Part shown: in pieces, positions 15,511 to 25,614 of the stretch
Position numbering within the stretch: the stretch's first letter is position 1
How the letters are laid out: each line of letters begins with the position of its first letter
NCBI GenBank assembly: GCA_016946835.1
Contig: JACVTC010000058.1
Location: forward strand, 52,501 to 116,500
DNA from: Neocallimastix lanati (nom. inval.)
Taxonomy: Eukaryota > Neocallimastigomycota > Neocallimastigomycetes > Neocallimastigales > Neocallimastigaceae
Length of the DNA: 64,000 bases
Direction: 5' to 3'
The notes under the pieces: model-generated
What the model was told of the DNA's origin: nothing
Databases searched by the model: none
Seen by the model: only the letters and a program-made list of their open reading frames with translations
Program-made: the position numbers and the translations under genes

Positions 15511-15912
15511 AATGCTATATATATTTGTTGTTTTAAAAAGACTTAAAAGTTAATAATTTAATTAGATTATAATATAAATAAAATAATTAATTAATTCATA
15601 AATTCTTTATTAGTATATATTAAAAAAAATAATTAATATTAATTTAGAATAAATAAATAATTAAATTTTTTTTATATACATTAAATAAGTAATTTATTTT
15701 TAAATAATAAAAATTAAAATATTTTCATATATACTTTATGTATCTGTTTTTTTTTAAAAAATTAAAAGAAAAAGAAATAATTAAAATACTTTTTATCTTT
15801 TAAAAAAAATTGAATATTTAATTGTTCAGAATTAATATTAAAAAATAATATTTAGATAATTAATATAATAATTTAAAAGATATAATTAAAAACTATATAT
15901 TAAAATTTATAA

Positions 15913-17333
15913 ATGGAAGAAAACATAACTATTTATATAAGTGAGTCTAATAAAGGAGAAGAACAAATCATTATTAATAAACAATATAAATTTAATTTTT
16001 CACATTCAAGGAAAGATAATTCAAGAGTTTATAAATGTACCGAATATAAAAAAAATAATAAATGTAAATCTTTTATTATTTTAAATAATGAGAAAGAAAT
16101 CTTAAAATATGAGAGTTTACATAATCATCCTGGAAACGAATATACTGTATCCCTATCTGTAATGAAACATAAAATTAAAGATGAAATTAAAAAACATTCA
16201 AATCCTTTTGATATAAAACGAAAAAGACTATATAATGAAATTTCTAAAGAAATGGGATTTATATATCCGTGTCCAGAATATATTTCAGTTAAAACTCTAA
16301 TATTAAGAAGTATTAATAAAAAACTACCATCCAATGTAACAACTTTTAATGAAATTCCTAATGAATCTGAATATTATAAAACTGAACGAAATGAAGATTT
16401 TATGATATTCAAAAATTCTGATTTAGTAATTTTTCAATCCCCTTTTCAAGCAAAATTATTTAAGAAATATAATAATGATATATTTGTGGATGGTACTTTT
16501 TATATCGCACCTAAATTTAGTCAACAAGTGTTTATTACAAGAACTTACGTTAAAGAATTGAATAGTTTTTATACTACTTCTTATGCAATATTAAGAAATA
16601 AAAACAAAAAACATATAAAATGTTATTCAATAAATTAAAACAAAATTCTAATAATAATATTATAACTGAACCAAAAAATGTACATTGCGATTTTGAAAAA
16701 GGCATATCCAAAGCAGTTAAAAAAATATTTCCTAATATAAATATTAAATACTGTATTTGGCATTATAAAAATTTATTAGAAATTAAAAAAAATGAATTGT
16801 GCCGTAATGAAGTGAACGATGATGAAAAAATATTTAATTATTACAAAGGAATTTCAAACTTACCATTTATCAACCCTGAATACATAATGGATATTTTTTC
16901 ATTAATTAAAACTAAATCCATTGAAAAAAATTCTTGACAATTTTTAAAATTTTTAGAATATTTTTATGAAACATATTTAATTGGTTACGATATGAAAAGT
17001 TGGAATTATTATAATAATATTGAACATATAACCAATAATGCTTCAGAATCACTCAATAATTCCTTAAATAAACTATTTCCAATGAAACCAAATTTTTATG
17101 AATTAATAAATAAATTAAAAGAACAGGAACATTTATCATATTATGATTACCAAATGAAAATAAAAGGAATTTGGAGAATGAAAAAAAAAATAAAAACAAA
17201 AACTGATGAAATTAATATCTTAATTGAAAAATACAAAAATAAAGAAGCCAAGTTAATTAATATTAAATATGATAGAAGTGATCTTACTAAATTGTGGTTT
17301 GAATGTTTAACTAATTTAAATAATATTTTATAA
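15913..17333 (+). pseudogene. FLYWCH/MULE transposase, broken by one frameshift and one stop
   Basis: Cut-and-paste transposase of the MULE superfamily. The N-terminal zinc-finger region (KCTEYKKNNKCKSF ... ESLHNHPG, about 16030-16130) fits the FLYWCH fold. The catalytic core shows VDGTF (first Asp, about 16486-16500), HCDFE (second Asp, about 16683-16697), the CIWH Cys-His motif (about 16752-16763) and NASESLN (Glu, about 17034-17054). The frame changes near 16600-16620 within an A-rich run, between AILRNKNKK and MLFNKLK. A TGA lies at 16935-16937 with the same frame resuming to 17333. All catalytic residues remain, so decay is recent. Start chosen at the first Met before the zinc finger. 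Confidence 0.85.
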
Positions 17334-17504
17334 ATATTATTTAATAATAAATAATTATGAAATGACAGAGGAATTTCCAAAAGAAAAAATCATTAAAATT
17401 CTTTCATACAAAAACTTATAATTAAATTTATTAATTAAAATTTTATAATTATTAAAAAGTTAAAATGTTTATATACTTGATAAAATTTATGTAGTTTAAA
17501 TAAA

Positions 17505-19900
17505 TATTCTATAATTTTATTATTATAATTTATTTTATTAATAATTGTTTAAATATTTTATTAATATTTTTTTTAAAATAAATAATCCTATATTTTTATA
17601 CTTTATTATTAATATCAATAATATATTTTTATATTTTTATATTTTATTATTAATGTTTATAATTAATTTTATTAATAATTGTTTAAATATTTTATTAATT
17701 TTTTTTTAAATAAATAAATCTATATAATTGTTAAAGTATTTTATTAATATTTTTTTTAAATAAATAAATCTATATAATTGCTAAAGTATTTTATTAATAG
17801 TTGTTTAAATATTTTATTAATATTTTTTAAATAAATAAATCTATATAATTGCTAAAGTATTTTATTAATAGTTGTTTAAATATTTTATTAATATTTTTTA
17901 AATAAATAAATCTATATAATTGTTAAAGTATTTTATTAATATTTTTTTTTAAATAAATAAATCTATATAATTGTTAAAGTATTTTATTAATATTTTTTTT
18001 TAAATAAATAAATCTATATAATTGTTAAAGTATTTTATTAATATTTTTTTTAAATAAATAAATCTATATAATTGTTAAGGTATTTTATTAATATTTTTTT
18101 TAAATAAATAAATCTATATAATTGCTAAAGTATTTTATTAATAATTGTTTAAATATTTTATTAATATTTTTTAAATAAATAAATCTATATAATTGTTAAA
18201 GTTTTTTATTAATATTTTTTTTAAATAAATAAATCTATATAATTGTTAAAGTATTTTATTAATATTTTTTTTAAATAAATAAATCTATATAATTGTTAAA
18301 GTTTTTTATTAATATTTTTTTTTAAATAAATAAATCTATATAATTGTTAAAGTATTTTATTAATATTTTTTTTAAATAAATAAATCTATATAATTGTTAA
18401 AGTTTTTTATTAATATTTTTTTTAAATAAATAAATCTATATAATTGTTAAAGTTTTTTATTAATATTTTTTTTTAAATAAATAAATCTATATAATTGTTA
18501 AAGTATTTTATTAATATTTTTTTTTAAATAAATAAATCTATATAATTGTTAAAGTATTTTATTAATATTTTTTTTTAAATAAATAAATCTATATAATTGC
18601 TAAAGTATTTTATTAATAATTGTTTAAATATTTTATTAATATTTTTTTTAAATAAATAAATCTATATAATTGTTAAAGTATTTTATTAATATTTTTTTTT
18701 AAATAAATAAATCTATATAATTGTTAAAGTATTTTATTAATATTTTTTTTAAATAAATAAATCTATATAATTGCTAAAGTATTTTATTAATAGTTGTTTA
18801 AATATTTTATTAATATTTTTTAAATAAATAAATCTATATAATTGCTAAAGTATTTTATTAATAATTGTTTAAATATTTTATTAATATTTTTTAAATAAAT
18901 AAATCTATATAATTGTTAAAGTTTTTTATTAATATTTTTTTTAAATAAATAAATCTATATAATTGTTAAAGTATTTTATTAATATTTTTTTTAAATAAAT
19001 AAATCTATATAATTGTTAAAGTTTTTTATTAATATTTTTTTTTAAATAAATAAATCTATATAATTGTTAAAGTATTTTATTAATATTTTTTTTAAATAAA
19101 TAAATCTATATAATTGTTAAAGTTTTTTATTAATATTTTTTTTTAAATAAATAAATCTATATAATTGTTAAAGTTTTTTATTAATATTTTTTTTAAATAA
19201 ATAAATCTATATAATTGTTAAAGTATTTTATTAATATTTTTTTTTAAATAAATAAATCTATATAATTGCTAAAGTATTTTATTAATAATTGTTTAAATAT
19301 TTTATTAATATTTTTTAAATAAATAAATCTATATAATTGTTAAAGTTTTTTATTAATATTTTTTTTAAATAAATAAATCTATATAATTGTTAAAGTATTT
19401 TATTAATATTTTTTTTAAATAAATAAATCTATATAATTGTTAAAGTTTTTTATTAATATTTTTTTTTAAATAAATAAATCTATATAATTGTTAAAGTATT
19501 TTATTAATATTTTTTTTAAATAAATAAATCTATATAATTGTTAAAGTTTTTTATTAATATTTTTTTTTAAATAAATAAATCTATATAATTGTTAAAGTTT
19601 TTTATTAATATTTTTTTTTAAATAAATAAATCTATATAATTGTTAAAGTATTTTATTAATATTTTTTTTTAAATAAATAAATCTATATAATTGCTAAAGT
19701 ATTTTATTAATAATTGTTTAAATATTTTATTAATAATTTTTAAATAAATAAATCTATATAATTGTTAAAGTTTTTTATTAATATTTTTTTTAAATAAATA
19801 AATCTATATAATTGTTAAAGTATTTTATTAATATTTTTTTTAAATAAATAAATCTATATAATTGTTAAAGTATTTTATTAATATTTTTTTTTAAAATAAA
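17505..19900. repeat. Minisatellite of about 51 bp, some 40 copies
   Basis: The unit reads roughly TAAATAAATAAATCTATATA then ATTGTTAAAGTATTTTATTA and a T run. I count about 40 copies of CTATATAATTG. Variants are GTTTTTT instead of GTATTTT, GCTAAAG instead of GTTAAAG, and longer units with an added ATTGTTTAAATATTTTATTA block. The long GCTAAAG units recur at about 18.12, 18.60, 18.77, 18.84, 19.27 and 19.69 kb with the same run of short variants between the last ones. This gives a higher-order period near 420 bp. No coding potential. Confidence 0.95.
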
Positions 19901-20257
19901 CCTTTTAATTGTTTGAATATTAAACCTTTTAATTGTTTGAATATTTTATTTTATTTTTTTTTTTGTAAAAAAATATTTATTTTTATCTAACCATTATAAT
20001 TTATTTAATTAATCACTTAATAAATTTTAAGAAAAAAATTACAAATTAATAATACAACAAAATAGTATCATATAACTATTAATTTAAAAAGCCTCAAAAT
20101 TTGATATATCACGTGAAAAAATTGGCGTTTTGGACCTCTCCCATTTTTAACATATCTATTTTTTTTCTATTAATATTTTTTATTTATTTATTTTATTTAT
20201 TATATATTTATTTTTTAAAAATATTTTAAGCCACATTTTGTGAAATGCACCCCTCCC

Positions 20258-20715
20258 ATAAAAAAGTTAATAATTATAAAATAATTTTTTTTTTATTAAT
20301 TAAAATAAATATGAATCATTATTAATAAAAAAAGATGATATTTGAAAGATCTTTAAATATAATGAATACTCAATTCTTAATGAAACACAAAACAATAAAT
20401 GCGTTTATATGCCTAGAAGAAGACTTAAACAGTATTATATATACATATATATTTTTTTATCTTTTTTTTTGTTTTTTTTTTATTTTTTATTTATTAATAT
20501 TATTATTATTTTGTATAATTATTTTATATAATAAATAAATATTATATATTATATTTTATATTATATTTTATATTATATTATATATAATATATAATTATAT
20601 TATCAGTTGTGCACCCCCAAAATTCCTAATGGTTTTTTTTCGTGGATAAATACAACTATAAGAATTAAAGAATCATTTGTTTTACATACTGTCGGATTGG
20701 ATGTAGCTGTCGTAA
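20258..20715. other. AT-rich spacer
   Basis: Mostly low complexity. A patch at 20606-20715 (CAGTTGTGCACCCCC ... GGATGTAGCTGTCGTAAGTG) is less AT-rich and ends in a sequence resembling a splice donor (CGTAAGTG). No protein family is recognised in it. Confidence 0.4.
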
Positions 20716-20716
20716 G

Positions 20717-21525
20717 TGAAATAATAATAATAATAATAATTATAATAATAATAATAATAATAAAAAGATTGTATTTCTAATAATAATAATAATAAAAAGA
20801 TTGTATTTCTAATAATAATAATAATAAAAAGATTGTATTTCTAATAATAATAATAATAATAATAAAAAGATTGTATTTCTAATAATAATAATAATAATAA
20901 TAAAAAGATTGTATTTCTAATAATAATAATAATAATAATAAAAAGATTGTATTTCTAATAATAATAATAATAATAATAATAAAAAGATTGTATTTCTAAT
21001 AATAATAATAATAATAATAAAAAGATTGTATTTCTAATAATAATAATAATAATAATAATAAAAAGATTGTATTTCTAATAATAATAATAATAATAATAAT
21101 AAAAAGATTGTATTTCTAATAATAATAATAATAATAAAAAGATTGTATTTCTAATAATAATAATAATAATAATAAAAAGATTGTATTTCTAATAATAATA
21201 ATAATAAAAAGATTGTATTTCTAATAATAATAATAATAAAAAGATTGTATTTCTAATAATAATAATAATAATAATAAAAAGATTGTATTTCTAATAATAA
21301 TAATAATAATAATAAAAAGATTGTATTTCTAATAATAATAATAATAAAAAGATTGTATTTCTAATAATAATAATAATAAAAAGATTGTATTTCTAATAAT
21401 AATAATATTAATAATAAAAAAGATTGTATTTCTAATAATAATAATAATAATAATAAAAAGATTGTATTTCTAATAATAATAATAATAAAAAGATTGTATT
21501 TCTAATAATAATAATAATAATAGTA
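20717..21525. repeat. Compound minisatellite: variable (TAA)n plus AAAAAGATTGTATTTC, 21 copies
   Basis: A constant 16-base word, AAAAAGATTGTATTTC, is repeated 21 times, separated by (TAA)n stretches of about 5 to 9 triplets that differ in length from unit to unit. The array starts with plain (TAA)n and ends in the Asn/Ser-codon-like run of a copied LRR-gene tail. Confidence 0.95.
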
Positions 21526-21805
21526 ATAATAATAATTGTGAAAATAATGATAATATTCATAATGATAATTATGATGATATTAAAGATACAACGAATATAA
21601 AATAAATATTTAAAATAAAGTATATTTAAAATAAAGTGGGAAATACAAATTAAAATATACTTTAATTTCTATTGACCACTGGATTGTTCAAAACTATAAA
21701 ATAAATAAATAAATAAATAAATAAATAAATAGATAGATAAATAAATATTTCATCAACCAATATATTAAATAATTTTTAATTCAAAATTTATTGAAATAGT
21801 TTTTT
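21526..21805 (+). pseudogene. Duplicated 3' end of the LRR membrane protein gene
   Basis: From the AATAGTAATAATAAT run through TTGTGAAAATAATGATAA and GATATTAAAGATACAACGA, then directly into AAATAAAGTATATTTAAAAT and TTGACCACTGGATTGTTC, this matches 3895-4250 of the LRR gene. Compared with it, this copy has a short insertion (ATATTCATAATG-like) and lacks about 115 bases spanning the last codons and stop (3950-4065 of the original). It continues to a shared CAAAATTTATTGAAATAG. It is a non-functional dispersed copy, not an exon of a visible gene. Confidence 0.85.
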
Positions 21806-22881
21806 TTTTACCAATATCATAACCTAAAATTAGTAGTTCTATAAAGCTACTTATTTGACAGGTTGAGTAAGATTGTTTATATGTTTATATAACCAATAGT
21901 AACAATAGAGCTAAGTTTAATAATATAAAATAATTAATTTTTCGTTTTTTAGTGTAATTAGAATAAAATATCAAAATAAATTATATTATTTAACATATTT
22001 AATATTTGTAGATTAGATTTTAATAAAACTAATAATAGATATTACATATTAAAAATGAAATAATAATTCCATATTAATATAAATTTAAATATTAAACTTT
22101 ATATTAAAATGATTTTTATTATTATTTATTAATAAAATTTGTGGCAATAGTAATTTTATTTTATCATTTTTATAATTGTTATTTATTAATAAAAAATAAT
22201 AAATGAAATATATTAAATATTAAATAATTAATTATTTTTAAAGTAGTGTAAATGGATATATTACTATATATATTTAAAAAAAAATATTAGTAAAATATTT
22301 AAAATTTATATATTTTATTAATTAAAATTTTCAATTATTATAAATTTTAATTACTTTTAAAATTTAATCTTTTTTTTATTATTATTATTATAATTATTAT
22401 TATTATTATTATTATTATAATTATTTTTATGACTTTAATATTTTATTTATTAATATTAAGAAGAAAAGACTCTTATTATCATAAAGTAATTCGACATATT
22501 AAATAAGATATTTCATAAACTGGTATATATATATTTTTATTAAAGTTACAGTAAAAGTAATTATAATAATAATAATAATAAAAAAAAAATAAAAAAAAAA
22601 AAAAAAAAAAAAAAAAATGAAATGTTAATATAAATTTTAATAATTTTTAAAATTATTGATTAAAATATATTTAATTATTATTTTATTTTTATACATCTTA
22701 TGATATAGATTTAAACACTATAAAATATTAAATTTTAATTAAATAGAAAATAGATTATTTCATATTTGAAAAGTTTAGCAACACCAACATTTGTAAAAAT
22801 TTTAAACAAAAAAAACAATAAAGAATTAAATTTTTAAAATATTAAATCAATTAATTAGGTAGAAAAAATTATAATTAGAAA
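21806..22881. other. Gene-free AT-rich stretch upstream of the transporter
   Basis: Contains (ATT)n at 22375-22420 and a poly(A) run near 22580-22615. A less AT-rich patch at 21808-21880 has no recognisable frame. Confidence 0.5.
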
Positions 22882-24166
22882 ATGGGTAATATATAATATA
22901 AAAATTATTAATAAATTATAATAATTATAATTAAACTTATAATATAATAATATTTAAATTATTATATATATGTGTACTTATGAAATGCTAATACATTATT
23001 AAATATTTAATTATACATTATTAAATTAATTTTTAAATATAAAGACATTAATGAAATTATAAAATGGGGAAGTTTAGTTGCTTTGACAATTCATAATAAT
23101 TTAACAGTTTTTATTATGCGTTATTCTAAAATACTTCCAGAACAATATATATCTTCCACAGCTGTTGTTTGTGCAGAAATTTGTAAATTTGCAATATCCT
23201 TAATTCTACATATCATTTTTAGAGTTAGGGAATTAGGCTCCATCAAAAAATATAATTTAAAAATGCTTGTAAATGAATTATTTGGTACAGAATCAGACGC
23301 GTTAAAAACTTTGGTACCAGCATGTCTTTATCTTGTACAAAATAATCTTCAATATTATTCAATGACAAAATTAGATCCGGCGACTTTCCGAATTTCTTCT
23401 CAAATAAAACATGTTATCATTGCTTTCTTTACTGTTGTTATATTAAAGCGTCGTATTTATAGTCATCAATGGGTCTCCATCTTTTTATTAGTTTTTGGTA
23501 TAATTTTAGTACAATTTTCAAAAGGTGATAAAACTACATCTTCATTATCAAGTCAAGATGCATTAATAAATAAATCTTTAGGTCTTCTTTCTGTTTTTAT
23601 CACTTGTTTATCTTCGGGTTTTGCTGGTGTATATTTCGAAAAAATGCTCAAAAAAACAAAAGTTTCACCATGGGCTAGAAATGTTCAACTGTCACTATTC
23701 TCTGTTATTCCAGGTTATATCATTGGTTGTTTAATCATTGATGGAAAAGAAATTAGAGAAAAGGGATTCTTTAGCGGATATTCTCGTTGGACTATCTATA
23801 GTATTATGTGTCAAACCCTCACTGGTTTTATTGTTGTCATTGTTATTAAATATGCTGATAATATTTTAAAAAGTTTTGCGAATTCAATATCCATCATTTT
23901 AGGATGTATAGCACAGTACTTTATCTTTGGTTTTGATATTACAATCACATTCATTGTTGGTTGCTTCATTGTATTATATTCTTCTTATCTTTATGGTAAA
24001 TTATATATAATTTTTAGATTTATGTAATACAATTTATATATATTTATTAATATTTAATTATATAATAAATTAATTAATGATAATAGGTAAACCTGTAAAA
24101 CAAAAGAGATATAAATATGGATTAATAGAAGATAATAAAGAGAATATGGAAGAGCTAAAAGCATAA
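22882..24166 (+). CDS. Nucleotide-sugar transporter (SLC35A / UDP-galactose transporter family)
   Basis: Golgi/ER antiporter importing a nucleotide sugar (UDP-galactose, UDP-GlcNAc or similar; substrate not decidable here). Proposed exons: 22882-22885 (ATGG), 23045-23995 and 24087-24166, with GTAATA...AAAG and GTAAAT...ATAG introns. They total 1035 nt, an uninterrupted 344-residue protein starting MDINEIIKWGSLVALTIHNN. Family hallmarks are RYSKILPEQYISSTAVVCAE (about 30-50), VPACLYLVQNNLQYYSMTKL with DPATFRISSQIK (about 105-140), QWVSIFLLVFGIILVQFSKG, the GFAGVYFEKMLKK motif (about 205) and FANSISIILG near the end. About ten hydrophobic segments are visible. The C-terminus, GKPVKQKRYKYG... 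to EELKA, is hydrophilic and basic, as expected in the cytosol. The central exon alone reads on to a stop at 24025-24027, but the spliced end fits the family better. Confidence 0.88.
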
Positions 24167-24640
24167 AATAGAAGTTGGAATTGAAGAAAATAATTTAGAA
24201 GAAATAAATATCAAAATGTGTAGTGTACAAAAATTTTATTTTTTTTACAATATTAGCAACACATATTTTCAAAAGAAAAAGAATTAAACAAAAACATACA
24301 TATCGACAAATTTTTTATACAATGATTAAAAACTTTTTTTTGTAATTTTATAATTTAATTAAATTAATATATTTTTTAATTAATATATAATTCAACTTTG
24401 TAATGTTTAAAATTACTTTTTATATTATTTTAAATAATTCGAATAAATAAAAATTTTAATTATTATATTTTTTTTTTTTTTTTTTTTTTTGTTATATTTT
24501 TTTTGTTTTATTTTGTTTTGTTTTATTTTGTTTTGTTTTATTTTGTTTTGTTTTTGTTTTATCTTAAAATAAAGAAATAATTAATGCTTTTTTCAAACGC
24601 AATAGAATATATATTAATAAATTAATGTTAATGCAGTAAT
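24167..24640. other. 3' flank of the transporter and T-rich DNA
   Basis: Contains a (TTTTG)n-like tract at 24490-24560. No gene seen. Confidence 0.5.
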
Positions 24641-24760
24641 ATTTCAAAACATGGGTCATATATCATTATATCATTAAAATGTCATTCTTGGTGCGATCAG
24701 CCGCTCTCTTTACAAAAATTATGCCCTGGGCTAGTACCCGATAAGGATTTTAAAGTGAAA
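24641..24760 (+). mobile_element. Short LINE family A fragment
   Basis: One frame reads SFLVRSAALFTKIMPWAST, aligned with SFLLRSAAIFTEIMPRTS in the larger copy near 11.23-11.29 kb. The changes are conservative at the protein level, so this is a remnant of the same coding region. Its ends are not clear. Confidence 0.55.
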
Positions 24761-25487
24761 TAACTAATAAAGTAATATAAAAACATGCAAAATGTTAATT
24801 AATATGAATTTAAAAAGTTTACACTAAAACAAAATTATATATGTAATTATCCAAGGAATGAAAATATCTTAGATAGCATGTAAATTAATATCATAATAAA
24901 GTATTAAATTAATTTCCATTTTATTTTATTTAACTTTATTTAATTTTACCTAGTTTTCTGAAAATTAAATTATTATTAATTTAATTTACGAAATAATGAA
25001 TTAATGATTTAAAATGATATATTGAAGATTGAAGAGTTAAAGATAATTATTTAATTTATACTTCATAATATATATTTATTTTCTATTTAATATTAATAGA
25101 TAATAAAATATTGTTATTATTAAATTTATTAATTAACAATGTTTTTAAACCCATTTCAAAAGAAATTTATGGAAGTTATTTGTATAATTAATCATAAATT
25201 TATTTTATTATTATTGGATACCATTTTATTTGTAATTTCTTAAAAAAATTATGTTCTGGCTATTCCAATTTTTATTTTTATTTATTTATTTTTATTTTTT
25301 TTTTTTTTTTAACAATGATTTCTTCAGAAAATTTCTTAAATTAACCTTTCTTATAATAAGGTTTATTTCACTATTTAAAATTTATCCTTTACTATACTAT
25401 TGAAAGTTAAATAATAAACATTTTCTATTATAAAATTGGAAATTTTTTCTAAATACTTATAATTATATATATAAAAAAAAAAATATA

Positions 25488-25519
<32 letters not shown>

Positions 25520-25614
25520 CTTTAGTTCGTATAATTTAAAATTAAAAAATTTTTAGTAATGAATTAATTAAATTTATTGGATATATGATAAAAAATATTT
25601 TTTATATTTCTTTT
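24761..25614. other. Gene-free AT-rich stretch
   Basis: No frame, RNA or repeat of note beyond T and TA runs (25485-25520). Confidence 0.5.

Larger units (their letters stand above)
14279..20257 (+). mobile_element. MULE-type DNA transposon region with terminal inverted repeats
   Basis: The left end starts GGGAGAGTTGCATTTC and continues with repeated 'CAATTCGCCAAG/TATTTCGCCAAA' words. The right end, read in reverse complement, starts GGGAGGGGTGCATTTC, so 14 of 16 bases match as terminal inverted repeats. Between them lie a FLYWCH/MULE transposase pseudogene, a tRNA-like short element (15.06-15.5 kb) and the ~51-bp minisatellite. I do not find a matching target-site duplication at these ends (CTATATATA versus ATAAAAAAG), so the right boundary is a proposal. 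A second CTCTCCC-type end lies at about 20130-20143. The TIR words link this element to the one at 58.7-59.8 kb. Confidence 0.6.

Noticed and set aside
20717-21525. CRISPR-like regularly spaced repeats
   Set aside because: Spacers are simple (TAA)n runs, repeats are 16 bases, and the context is a fungal nuclear genome. It is a minisatellite.
23083-24027. Shorter transporter model without splicing
   Set aside because: It would start at a TTG inside a conserved first membrane segment and end in a stray hydrophobic tail. Splicing at consensus sites restores both ends in frame.
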